Below, piece after piece: positions 22,101 through 33,388 of a stretch of 64,000 nt of DNA; the first letter of the stretch is position 1; each line of letters begins with the position of its first letter. This stretch comes from Mucor racemosus (Eukaryota > Mucoromycota > Mucoromycetes > Mucorales > Mucoraceae): contig JAPEHQ010000013.1 in the NCBI GenBank assembly GCA_027405735.1, forward strand, positions 558,001 through 622,000, in the 5' to 3' direction. The notes below the pieces were generated by a model that did no database searches, was not told where the DNA came from, and saw only the letters and a program-made list of their open reading frames with translations. The translations under genes were made by a program, and so were the position numbers.

Positions 22101-22768
22101 TGTGCTGAACTAAAATACTATTTCCCCATATAAGAAATTAAATGTTATCTCACATAAAACCATGCTCTAATATTCAAATAGAAATAACATGAATTTAACA
22201 GTAAATACAGAAAGTATTAGTAATTTAACATATTAATAAAATAAACCGAATCATAAACGAAGCAAATTGATTCATAAAATAAACTGAAGAAACACATAGT
22301 AGACCAAAGTAAGGATTGCTCTATGCGGATCATTAACAAATATGCCAAAAACAGGCATTAAAAGATCGCCTTCTTGATTATGTAAATCAAGAAGCTCAAT
22401 ATAAACTTTAAAACCACAAACAAACTAATTGATTTACCAAAAAGAATAAACATATGGATATTGCATGAAGACAATGGAATCATGCTTCAATCATTTAATA
22501 AGTAGCATGATGATATATGTATGGAATGCAGCATTGTCTGATTCGCATGTTAAACATCACGGTTTGACAGATGTCCTAAGTTGGTAATTCGGTTATTCCT
22601 AATTCTGATAGACCACTGACAGTTACGGTGCAACTCCCAGATATAACAAAATCACAACTAATATAAATAGAGTAGAAATATAAACCTATTGCACACAATC
22701 CATTATTTGAATAAAGAAGGATTTAAACTGTATCTTTTTCAAAGCTTTTTATTTTACATTTTACTGCA
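22101..22768. mobile_element. Solo LTR (668 bp) in segment A
   Basis: The piece is bounded by TG (TGTGCTGAAC) and CA (TTTTACTGCA) and flanked by a perfect 5-bp duplication ATAGG at 22096-22100 and 22769-22773. The homologous place in the right palindrome arm near 54228 has no insertion. It contains TATAAATAG near 22662 and GAATAAAG near 22710, in the order of an LTR promoter and polyadenylation signal. An exact 10-bp inverted repeat with 5-nt loop lies at 22370-22394. No internal retrotransposon genes remain, so recombination between LTRs is inferred. Confidence 0.7.
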
Positions 22769-24491
22769 ATAGGCAATAATACAATTCAATGCGTTGTTGA
22801 TATAGAGCAATACATTCAACAGCCAATATATTTACGATTATCATCATTTGTAAATATGTTTGTAGCTGTAATATTTGCAACAACAATGGTTTTTGCTAGG
22901 GCATAAACTTAAATAGCACTTACTGTTTAAATTTATACCGCAAGATAAATCTAAGATTATAAATGTTACTTTATCACCCATAAAATTAAAAAAATTAACC
23001 TTATTTAAACTTACTATTTTAGTTTACGATTGTCAGCTGTAAAAAGATTTGTTTTCAATTAGTACAGTATATATACAATCAAAACTATGGTAATTAGGCA
23101 AGACATTAGATTATTCTTTTTTTTTTGTGTTTCTATATCATTTGAAATTTTATCACCACTTTCCTGGAATATTTCGTGAGTTTGTAGCCGGTTCTAGCTT
23201 CTCATTGAATAGATATAAATATCATTGGATCATTGCCCTCAATTTGATCTGGTAATCAAGAAAAACGTCCAAAAATACAGTAGTAAATAATGATATTTGA
23301 TCTTAGAATGCAGTTAAATAAAAATATCAGTCTCTAATATAGACTGCTACCTGCTACTTATATTAAAAACATTAGTCTCTTGTATTAGAATGCGTATTCA
23401 GATACAAGAAAAGAATACCAGCTTAATAGTCTGATATGCCTTATCAAACGGTGAATGTAGCTTTGGAATATGAAAACAAAAAGAGAGAAACAACACATGT
23501 ATAAAAGGATTTTCAAGGCTTTAAATTATTTAGCGCATTTAAAACCTTACTAAATTGCACATTTCAGCCAATGTAAAAGCAGAATTACAGCGCATCAACT
23601 TATAAACTAAACAAAATAGGCAATATCTGTTATAATAGAAACATGCATTTTCTACCAGAAAAACCGGCTGTCATATCATAGGTTTATTAAAAAATTGCAA
23701 AAGCGAGCCCATAGAGTAACGCAATAATTGAGCACAATAGCAAGATTGAATGGCTAAGTCTCTTATACTATGGTATATATCTAAGTTTTAAATAAAAAAG
23801 CGGGTTTTTTTAAACTTTTTTTATATTTAACCACGTACGGTCTGGAAATTCAGATTTTGTAGCGGACATTTTCGGTGCTCATTTTACCCTTACCAACACT
23901 CATGATTTACATAAAAAAACAGAAAAACCAAATTTTGATACCGAAATCAATGTTTAAATATACTACATTGTGAGAGAAAATTGTAGCCATGACTAATACA
24001 CATTTTATAAAAGCTTAATATTAAATGTTAAGTAATGAGATTTTGCACTTTTGCCCGAAAAACGAATTTTTGATTAAAGGATTTTCATGTAATACTTTGC
24101 AATAAAAAGGTTTGTTATTTTTTATTGAGCAAATAGAGAGCTAAATTGTGTATATGTGTATATTTTTTGTTTTTATAATTAGTAGTATAATTAACTCTAG
24201 ATTTGCAAAACCATAAAAAAAAAATTAAAAAATGTCAAAATTGATGATCTGGACAAAAATAATTTTCTAAATTAATATTCCGCTTATAGGCCTTGTAAGT
24301 CTTAAAAATAAGAGATTTTATAATACGTGAGAACTTTTTCCAGAATTTACGATGCTGTACTCACTTGATTCAAGCTTATTACTGTAAATCTTTATACATG
24401 TTAATGTTGCGTGGTATTTTATTTAATGATAATATAGTCTTACGTTATAATTATTGTGCTAGAGGTAATCTACATTGAGTTTTAGTCTCAC

Positions 24492-24743
24492 CTCTCGAAT
24501 ATCATAAACATAAACGTGGCCATCACTGGAACCTATTGCCACCTTTTTGCCGCCTGTTGTGTCCCAAGCCAATTTATTCAATGCTTTACCAGAACCAACT
24601 TACGTACTTACAAATGGTTCCTCTGTATTTGCATTCAAATTCCATAAATTAAATTGACTGGTTCCATCTACAACAGTAGTAGTATCAAACGTATCATCAG
24701 CTCGCCTTATGATAAATGCCAGTCTAAACTTAGAAATATCCCA
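24492..24743 (-). pseudogene. Broken exon of cytoplasmic dynein intermediate chain
   Basis: An 84-codon minus-strand exon-like stretch bounded by an AG acceptor and a GTGAGA donor. It reads as the C-terminal WD40 part of dynein intermediate chain: VVDGTSQFNLWNLNANTEEP, then ALNKLAWDTTGGKKVAIGS, then DGHVYVYDIRE. One in-frame TAA interrupts it between EEPFVST and VGSGKAL. No start or downstream exons are found next to it, so it is a captured or leftover gene piece within segment A. A shorter relative without the stop lies at 56386-56487. Confidence 0.75.
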
Positions 24744-26309
24744 CTGTCATTATTATACAGTAAGTTGTAAAAAGCTTGATTTTTACTAATACAGCAATTA
24801 AATAAAAAAACAAGATGATACTAATAGCATATGGTGATTATTTAAAATCTAAGTAAGTTTGATAAAGTATGCTTTTAAACCCTTTTAAAAATCCTGAAGC
24901 AAACACAACGTCTTGGTCCTGTAATTTCTATCCATCAAAACGTTGCAATTTCCACTACACAATGAATGCACCTTTTATTTATCTTGACCTTGATGTACAT
25001 TGTTGGGTATTAGCTTTTTACCAGTTTTATTTTCTCCAATTCATTAGTATCCAGTCATATTGAAGGATGATTTGCAGCACTGCCAAAAAAAAAAAAGAGT
25101 GAATGCTTCAAGAGTTTTCTGCATATCAAATTATGCGATTTAATAGCATTTATTGTACTTAATTATAATTTTTGAACTTATTGATGTTAATCAGAATTAT
25201 TAATACTTTCATTCAAAAAAAGTAAGCTTTGCTTTATACATTTACATTCACCCATTCAATAAATGACATTGCATTTATTATCCATTATATCAATCAATTA
25301 ACTTCATCTTGATTTGATACATTTGACAATTAAATGCCTAAATTACACTTGAGCCACCAGGTATCGCCACAAAAAAATCTCGTACAGGTAGACGAAGCAT
25401 CACAATTTGGATCGTTTTTTTGTGTTCATTGATCTGAGCTCTCTCTCACATTCATATATCTCTGCATTAACCATATTTCTGTCTGTTTAATTTAACTGAA
25501 ATACATTGAACGCCAACATCGTACTTGATAAAACGCCTTACTTCATTGCGAGTCAACACAACTAATTTGATGCTAGTTTAGCATCAGCAGTTGAATCAGA
25601 TAAATTTGAGATTAGATGACCCTTTTTAATAGTTTTGCATATCATGAGCTAATAATGGGCCGTCATTACAGATACGCTAAACAAGGATTGTGGGTTAACT
25701 CTAATGGACGAACGAGTCGATTAGCAGTGTAAAAAGAATATTAAAACCAAATAAATATAGCAATTGAATGAGAAAGAGATTATAAACCATGTAAATTGGT
25801 ATAATTGAACTGTTTCAAGCGTTTTGAACTGAATACGCCTTTACTTTTGGCCTATAAAAACTGATTTATTATTAAAATCAATTAACAAACTAATAAGTAA
25901 TGGCTATGATGTACTTTTGATAGTTGGTAGTGGTATACAAGGCAACCTCTTGTTTTCCTCTTCTTGGTTAGTTGTTGGCCACTTAATAGAAACAATATTT
26001 TTTAGAAACTAAATAAATTAACATGAGTTTATTCATTCATTCAATCAAGTCAATACTATATATACTTTTATAATCACCAATTTTTTAGCAGGTAGACATC
26101 AAATTTAGACGGAAAAAGCATTGATTATAACGAAGATGATGGGAAAAAATGACTAAGTCTTGGATACTTTTTTTGTTCGAGAAATATATTATAATGCGCC
26201 CTAACATTAGCAGTTAATAATTTATTTCCAAATAAATAATAGGAAAAACATGTAATTGTACCTGCTACTTAATTTCAGTTCATAAGAAATAGTGGTCTTT
26301 TTGTTGTAG

Positions 26310-26703
26310 GATGAACTACAAAAAACCATCAGATTGAGACATGCTGGTATGTATTTAGTAAATGTAATAGAAAGTTTAAAAAACTAGTAGACTTTTGTCA
26401 AGTATATAAAAACATTTGGACAACTTGATACCTTTGTACATCAAACATTTGGGGTTTAAACAGTAGATTTATTACCAAAAATTCAAATAAATAATCCAGT
26501 CTGAACAATAGCATCAATTGGCATATTATAAGAGATCGAATGATGTTCTTGCATTATCTCAAGTTTATTTGATTTCTTTTTCTATGAAATACGTTGTAGG
26601 AAGTTCTGAAAACGAAAGCGGATAGTAAAAAAAATTCTCACTGTAGAAATGTTTTTTATTTTGTTCTAAACGAAAATGATCGTTTGCAGTTTTACAATAT
26701 ACC
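26310..26703 (+). promoter_or_regulatory. Upstream region of the ZNHIT2-like gene
   Basis: 394 bp between the end of segment A and the zinc-finger HIT gene. It holds no frame of note and presumably the promoter; no clear TATA box could be singled out in this AT-rich stretch. Confidence 0.4.
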
Positions 26704-27996
26704 ATGTCCTCCATTAAAATTATCAGAGATGATGATAAAGCACTTGAGCCTGTAAACCAAACACTATGTGAAATGTAAGAAATATAAAGCTAATAAAAAA
26801 CCGTAAAGTAACCCCGTTTTCTTCATATTTGTAGCTGCCAAAAACAATTTTCAAACTATGTCTGTCCTCGTTGTAATTTGCGATATTGCTCACTAGCTTG
26901 CTATAAAGACCTTCAGCATGCAGATTGTACAGAATCTTTTTATAAAGACAGTGTAACAGCCGAAATACAGAATCGAGAGCTTGATAAGGATAGTAAAAAC
27001 AAAATGTTGGAAATGCTGAAACGATTAGAGGAAGAAAATGATCCAAATGACCTTATGGATAGTGATGATGATGATGAGGAGGAGGAGGGTCAAGAAAATG
27101 AATTGATGAATCGTTTTGCTAATATCGATATTGAAAACACAGATATTGATTTGATTTGGGGTTTATTATCAGATAAAGAGAGACTGGATTTCGAACAAGT
27201 GCTGAAAGATTTAGAAAAAACTGGTGATTGGAATAAATTGGATTTACCCAACTATCAACCATGGTGGAAACATCATATATCACTGATACAGGATGACGAT
27301 GAGGAGGAGGAGAAAGATCATAAAAAACCTGCTTTACCGAAAACAGTGCCAGATTTTACAAAATTGACACAGGTTGCTACCCGATCCAGTCCTCATTTAG
27401 CTTGGAATTTACTTCATTTATTAGCAACATACAGTTATTTGATGCGCCACTCATTAGGAGATCTATTAGAGGATCCTGAGGATACAGCAAACGTGTGCGA
27501 GGAGTTATCGGCGAATGTCTTGTATTCCAAAGCTGCCGAGTGTCCATTCCAAAACGTCGGTGATGTAGTGGCAGATTTAACAGAACGCATTATTGATCGA
27601 GAAAATATTACAGCAATGGGAAAAAGAGAATTTAACAATCAGAGAAGATACGATTTAAGATTGCTATTTTTACAAGATATGGAAGCTCTGTTGAATGACT
27701 GTATACGAGCAATGTATGATTTTTGGCAGGCTATCAATCAAATCGCCAATACAAGGAAAAAGGATAAGAAAAGTCTATTACTAGCTGCTCGCAAATTATA
27801 CTTTTATCTAGCAGCAGCAGGATATTTGGATAAGGAGAGATTAAAGGTTCTTCAATTAGCAATACAAAATGAAACAAATAGAGTCAAAACTGAAAAAGAA
27901 GAATTTTTGAGAGATTTTGAAGCAGCACAAGATGCCATTAGAAAGCATCAACAACAAAAACAAGAAGCAGAAAAGATCAAGATTCAAGAATTATAA
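26704..27996 (+). CDS. ZNHIT2: Zinc-finger HIT protein, ZNHIT2-like
   Basis: Predicted 410 residues from two exons, 26704-26774 and 26835-27996; the join restores the zinc finger LCEICQKQF. The HIT finger occupies about residues 22-55 with four Cys pairs or Cys/His positions (CEIC, CPRC, CSLAC, HADC). After it come an acidic stretch (DSDDDDEEEEGQ), the conserved motif LLSDKERLDFEQVLKD, a second acidic run, then a helical domain (SPHLAWNLLHLLATYSYLMR; GDLLEDPEDTA) and a coiled-coil C-terminus. ZNHIT2 is known as an adaptor between the R2TP/RUVBL chaperone complex and client assembly, especially the U5 snRNP. AATAAA overlaps the stop (27995-28000). The convergent hydrolase gene ends only 33 bp further on. 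Confidence 0.92.
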
Positions 27997-28029
27997 TAAA
28001 ATACAATTTATTCAGTTGTTATATACGCA

Positions 28030-29307
28030 TTAAAGCTTGGATTTAACATGCTTTCCTTCCTTGTTGACTCTATTAGTTAATTTCATAATATGAGGAACGA
28101 TGATATCAGGTGTTTCATTAGGAACCATATGAGTTCCAGGTACAAAGTCTAAAGTAATTCTTTCTTTATTTCTATCAGTAACCGAAGCAGCGTCTTCAGG
28201 ATCCATACTGTTGAAACAGAATTAATTAAGCATTTCAATTATTTTTAGTTTGATGGTCTTCACTTACAAGGTGGAATCCAGGGCATAAATGAAGTGAATA
28301 GGGATATCAATCACTTCAAGTGATTTCATAGCTACAAAGTTATCATATTGAGAGAATTTGAAGACAAGCTATGTAGTATTATACATTAATTATCATATAT
28401 TACAAAACTTTTGAAAAAATCACCACTTACATATTCTTGCTCTCTAGGGCACTTGAGTTTAACTGTGCCCTTTTCAGTCTCATACATCCCGTATTTCTAA
28501 ATAATTATGATTATTCAGCATTTATATCCTCAATTAAGCCATGCTTGTCTATTTACCACATAAAGCTCAAGCACTTCTGGATGCAATAATTTAAAGAATC
28601 CTCTTGATGCTAATGATTTATAACAATCCTCGAAACTAGGCCATTCATCACGCCTCTTTCTAGATGCCAAAATTGGAAACTGTTCCTTAATTTCGCCATC
28701 ATACATGACAGAAGACATAACAGGCTCAATAACACACAAAGCATTGAATGTTCCTGGGTAATAATATTCACATAAAATCCTATAAACATGTCAGATCATG
28801 TTGATGAATATAATAGAAAAAAAAACATACATGGATGAAGCACCGAAACTATGACCAACACCAATGAATTGATCATATTCTGTATTCAATTGGAATTCAT
28901 CAATCACTTGCTTTGTATCCATGGCATTGTCGGACCATCTATCTAAATACAAATGCAGGGTTATTACAATTGCAATATAAAATGATCTAGTATTTACATG
29001 AATCGTATAAATTATTTTCATTCAAACGAGCAGAATCACCATGATTACGAGCATCCCAAGAGACAAACGTGATATCTGTTTGATCATATTCTCTTAAACT
29101 ACGAAGGTGATCTTTAAATCTTCTCATAAGTGGGTGGAACGATTCTTTATGAAAGCCGTTGGAATGAGAAAATAAATAAGCAACTTTTCTATTGCTATTC
29201 TTTCCAGGAAATTCATGTTTATCGACAGCTAGCTTTTGTGTTGCCCAACCTTCTGTAGAAGAAGGATGAATTGGAATGACATGAGTAGATGTTGGTTCAA
29301 GATACAT
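28030..29307 (-). CDS. Alpha/beta hydrolase with peroxisomal PTS1 signal
   Basis: Predicted 329 residues from six exons: 29307-28998, 28942-28831, 28779-28557, 28496-28431, 28368-28268, 28207-28030. The alpha/beta-hydrolase fold is shown by the early LFSHSNGFHKE oxyanion region, FVSWDARNHGDS, and the nucleophile elbow GVGHSFGAS with the catalytic Ser; the His is probably in VPGTHMVPNE. The protein ends SKL, a canonical type-1 peroxisome targeting signal. In plan it resembles fungal peroxisomal lipase Lpx1, so a lipid esterase in the peroxisome matrix is likely; the substrate is unknown. It starts at the only ATG that keeps the full N-terminal strand. Confidence 0.9.
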
Positions 29308-31289
29308 GTTGATTAGGTTTAATAAATAAAGTAAGATAAAGAAAAATTCTGATGAATTCTACCATACAATTATATATACAAACATTGTTGCAGACAGCAA
29401 GTAACCCCGCAAAATTTGGTGTGAATATCACTTTAAAACTTATTCATCAAATTCTCACGTGGGTAAGATAATACTGACAAAAGGAGGAATATTTTAGCCA
29501 TCTTGAGAAAATGACAGAAATGAAATGCTCAATAATAAAGGGCCATCTTAAATATCTCCTAAACAAAAATGAATCGATTTTTGATGTAAACGACTTTGTT
29601 TTTATGTGTCAATTTTTAATAAAACTTTGCGAACATTTGATAATATGATTTTTAAATGTAAAATATATAGTTTTTCAATATCACTATACAATCAAATTAT
29701 AGATTTAAAACATTTAAATAATCTATTGTATAAATCCCAGAAAACAATACTCATATTTCATTTTAGCGCTTCAAATTTCAATTCATATGTTTGATATCAA
29801 GCATTTGTAATAGTTAAGGCGGTATATAATTTCGCAGGATGCAAGTGCATTATACATTAGTCGAATTTCGATGACAAACATGCAAACAAAAGGATAAATA
29901 TATTGTAAAAGCTCGGAGCCGTACCATACACAAATTTGATTCTTGACAGTCCATTTCACGGTTGCCCAAAAACCAAATGTTTTATCATGTCAAGTCAACC
30001 ACATATCCGTGGATCCGGTTACCGTACCTGATCAATGTAACCTCAACACCTTTTTTGCATTGCGATAAAAATCCAAGTCCGTCCATAGCAACCAGGAACA
30101 GGTCTGCGTAGCAACTAATAATTAGAAACTAGACCGGCCCGTCCATGACAACCAGGAACTAGATCATGAAACAAAAATCAATCATAGTTTATTGAACGAC
30201 TCAAGGAAATACACAAACAAGCAACCTATTTTCAAGGTTATCAATTGAGTTATTTATTCAGACAGTACAGATGGGTAAAATCGTATGATATCTACAATTG
30301 TATTACTAGTTGAACTGTTTCAAAATGTTGGTTTATTGATAACGAAACATTTTTGTTTTTTGTTTTAACTTTTGTGAAAAAAGGAGTAGGGCAATATAAT
30401 TACGATATGATAATGTACGTATATAACAATAGAAATGTAGTGCATTCGTGTATATAAAAAAGAATTCTCTTGTAACTCCTATATTTTGCAAGGCTTCATA
30501 TCTCCTTTTCACAAATACACATACTTAATCAAGAAATAAAACTGTGGAGATTAACTAACACAAATGTGCAGTATTTGGAAATTTTTCATTAAATCTGTTT
30601 TGTATGGACTGTGTGAATATTTTTTGGGTTAAAACAATAATATTTTGTTGATCTTTTAAATGAATGTAAATATCCCAGGGTTTTCTTTCGAATTTCCAAG
30701 AAAAAAAGGTAACAAGGTTTTAAGAGGGGGTGCTTTATATTTCATATAGGGGAATATACAAAATCATATACAGTTGCCGTCTCTAATTCAACAATGGCAA
30801 TAGTTTCAATTATAGGGGAAAATATATAATATGATGGTTGGTCTGGAAGACAAAATTTGCAACAAAAATGGTTAATTAACAATGTAAATGACCAATCAAT
30901 TAGACAACACAAAGTCAAATCCGGATTAGCGGAAGAAGCACTTGCAAGATCGTCGTTTCGTTGGTTTACAAGCAAAAAGAATAAAAAAGCTGGCTTCCAC
31001 ATTTGTCAATTTATCTCGCATTGTGATAACTTGTAATTACATGGTGCAAAAAGTAGTATGGTTTAATTAAACCTCCTACCCTTGAATGAATCCCTATATA
31101 TATACTACATATAACTGTTTATATTTTGTTCTTTTTTTCCCTTTTCTTCCCTCTTGTTTTGTATAGTAATAGATCTAATTTCTACATTATTTTTTTACTG
31201 TTGAATAATCCAATAAATTTTTGTTGGGTTTCAGATTTGTATGAATCAATAATACCGAGGCATCTTTTTTTTGTTTTTTTTAAAAAAAG
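29308..31289. other. Intergenic, no gene recognised
   Basis: About 2 kb between the hydrolase and the kinase-like gene. It includes the hydrolase promoter next to 29308 and the kinase-like promoter before 31290. A short imperfect direct repeat, CGTCCATRRCAACCAGGAAC-like, occurs at about 30078 and 30139. No credible frame was found. Confidence 0.55.
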
Positions 31290-33388
31290 ATGCCAATATA
31301 TGATTACAACAACAATAACTCTAGGGCTAATTCTAAAACAGTAACCGAGAAAAGATGGTGGCAAAAATTAATATTTACCAAAAAGAAACCAGCTAATACT
31401 ATAATAAACGAGAAATCAATCAAGTCCGCAGCGCAAGATTGGAGGACTTTATCTCCAGATGATCCACCTTTACCGTTTCTTTTTTCATTATCTAACAACA
31501 ATACAGTTCCTAGTATGCTCAACAATCCCGGTTCTGTTGTGCCATCATCTATCAAATTTTCGGATGCAGAAAGATTTACTTCCGAGTTAGCTCCGATTAT
31601 CAAGGTACCAAAATTGTGAAATTGGGGGGGGGGGAGGGAGGAGAGGAGCGAAGAGAAGAGAAGAGGAACGATAGAGTAAATGAATGTGTATATGTATATA
31701 TTATAATTCATTTATATACATCAAATGATTTATAAATGTATGCAAACATAGCATAATGAAATCATAATTTATTGAAGGGAGGAGGAGACGGAGATGCAAG
31801 AAGGGAGGCGTAAAATACATTAAAAATACATTGTGTGCAATTAAATAAGGAATATATGCAACATGTTATTTTATTGTTCCAAAACCTGATATTAATATGA
31901 TTTAAAATTTAGGAATGTAAATCAAATACTGTTCGTCTTTTACACCGCAATCTTTCTTCTTCATCTGCTGCTGGTCGAGAATTATATACAATTGAAGAGT
32001 CATCAGAAACATCCTATACCTCTAATAATAGTAATAATAGTAATAATAATTCAGATATATCTATCAAGGAAGATTCAATTACAGGAAATATAGCTTCTTC
32101 CAGTATTATGTCAATCAACACAAATAATATAAATACCTGTAATGTCTTCAATAATAATGATAACGTTAGCTTGGATGGTTATGAAACTGCTCCTTCATCT
32201 TGGTCAATATCTCCTCCAACTTCACCTCACAAGTTTAAACCATTGCCGACTATACGAATTGTTGATGTAAAATATGAAGATAGTTCCACTACGATTGATG
32301 ATGATGATACAGACAGTTTATCCATATCAAATGCTACAGATAAACAAACACTGCAACAACCGAAAATGATTCTCGTGGAAGATGATGAAGAAGCTGAAGA
32401 AAATTCTTATGTACCTATATTTGAATGGCCCTCAAAATTCATACCATCAGCAGAACCGCATTTTGGTTCAGATCTAATAGGCAATGAAGCAGAATGCAGG
32501 TTACAATTTTGTAAACTAGTAGCACAAGCATATCAACAATACAGACAAGGCCGTCTTGGTTGCCCGAAAGAAATGTATCTTTTATTTGATGAAAAAGAAA
32601 ACATCCAAGGCATTACTCTTATTCTAAGAGATGAGACAAGAGAAGATTACCTAGAATTTGGAGGGTATGTACCATGCTATCAAAACGGATAGAAATTGCA
32701 GCAATTAACCATTTTTGTTTGTAGATCACCACAATACATTGCACCAGAGCTATCTATTTGTCCATCATTCAATTATGAACAAAGCAATATTTGGGCATTA
32801 GGTATTTCTCTCTATCGCATGTTGGTTGGCAGATTTCCATTTTACCCTAATGACGGTCTATCTTGCGCTTTATCTCACAGAGAATTATTTCGAAAAATGC
32901 TTACATCAGATTTCATTCTTCCGAAAACCTTATCAGCGGGTATATTACGCATAATATGCATATTATTATACAGAATTTTAATTTATTACTTTTTAATAGA
33001 TGTTAGAGATTTAATCCAAAGAATGCTTTCACCTGAAAACTCAAGAGCTTCATTTGATCTAGTCATGTTCCATCCTTGGATTCAACCTTATGCTTACTGG
33101 TCAGATACAGTAGTAAAAGATCATCAAGGTCAAGCAACGGCAGCAACGGCAGCAACGGCAGCAACGGCAGCAACAGCAGCAACAGCAGCAACAGCAGCAA
33201 CAGCAGCTTCAAGATCTTCATCTGAAAAAAACAAGAATAAAAAAGAGGGCAAAAACCATAAAAGAGTGAAAAAAGCTGTACGCATGATTCGGAAAGTCAT
33301 TCGTATTATATTTAAAGGACCTTACCCACCACCTTCTTCATATTATGATTTGGTGGATAGTAGTTACCGTCAAAAGAAAAATCAATAA
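31290..33388 (+). CDS. Kinase-like protein lacking a catalytic loop (Tribbles-like)
   Basis: Predicted 556 residues from four exons: 31290-31604, 31913-32664, 32725-32939, 33000-33388. The N-terminal half is Ser/Asn-rich and acidic. Residues from about 330 resemble a protein kinase C-lobe: an alpha-E-like helix (ECRLQFCKLVAQAYQQYRQG), a region where HRDLK would lie that instead reads GCPKEMYLLF, no recognisable DFG, then GSPQYIAPE, NIWALGISLYRMLVGRFPF, DVRDLIQRML and the late HPWI. The N-lobe ATP-binding motifs are not seen. It is therefore probably a pseudokinase or scaffold of Tribbles type, or a degenerated kinase. A 9-bp minisatellite (33136-33207) encodes an Ala-Thr repeat, followed by a basic tail (KRVKKAVRMIRKVIR). 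Exon 1 and its intron are the least certain. Confidence 0.72.
33136..33207 (+). repeat. 9-bp minisatellite in the kinase-like gene
   Basis: Tandem units GCAACGGCA and then GCAACAGCA, about eight copies, in frame and translated as Ala-Ala-Thr repeats. The two unit types are grouped (CGG first, CAG later), pointing to local slippage. Confidence 0.85.

Larger units (their letters stand above)
21669..26309 (+). repeat. Repeat segment A, related to the palindrome arms
   Basis: From ACTACGGCC at 21669 this segment aligns, with moderate divergence, to 53804-56967 in the same orientation and to the left palindrome arm in reverse. Shared landmarks are the CTGCACACTATAGCC region, the GTGCATAATA motif array, the TAGCGGACATTTT region, a dynein intermediate chain exon and the tail ending GTTGTAG. 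Copy A has a 668-bp solo LTR at 22101-22768 that the others lack. It also has about 1.24 kb (24604-25844) that is missing at 56490, where the deletion junction shows TTAC microhomology. Copy A lacks the 442-bp insertion found in both arms. It looks like an old member of a dispersed family, not an intact transposon; no transposase was seen. Confidence 0.8.

Noticed and set aside
25330..25430. Cys-rich short minus-strand frame in segment A
   Set aside because: Only about 30 codons after a stop, in a region lost from the paralogous copy; no start or signal peptide.
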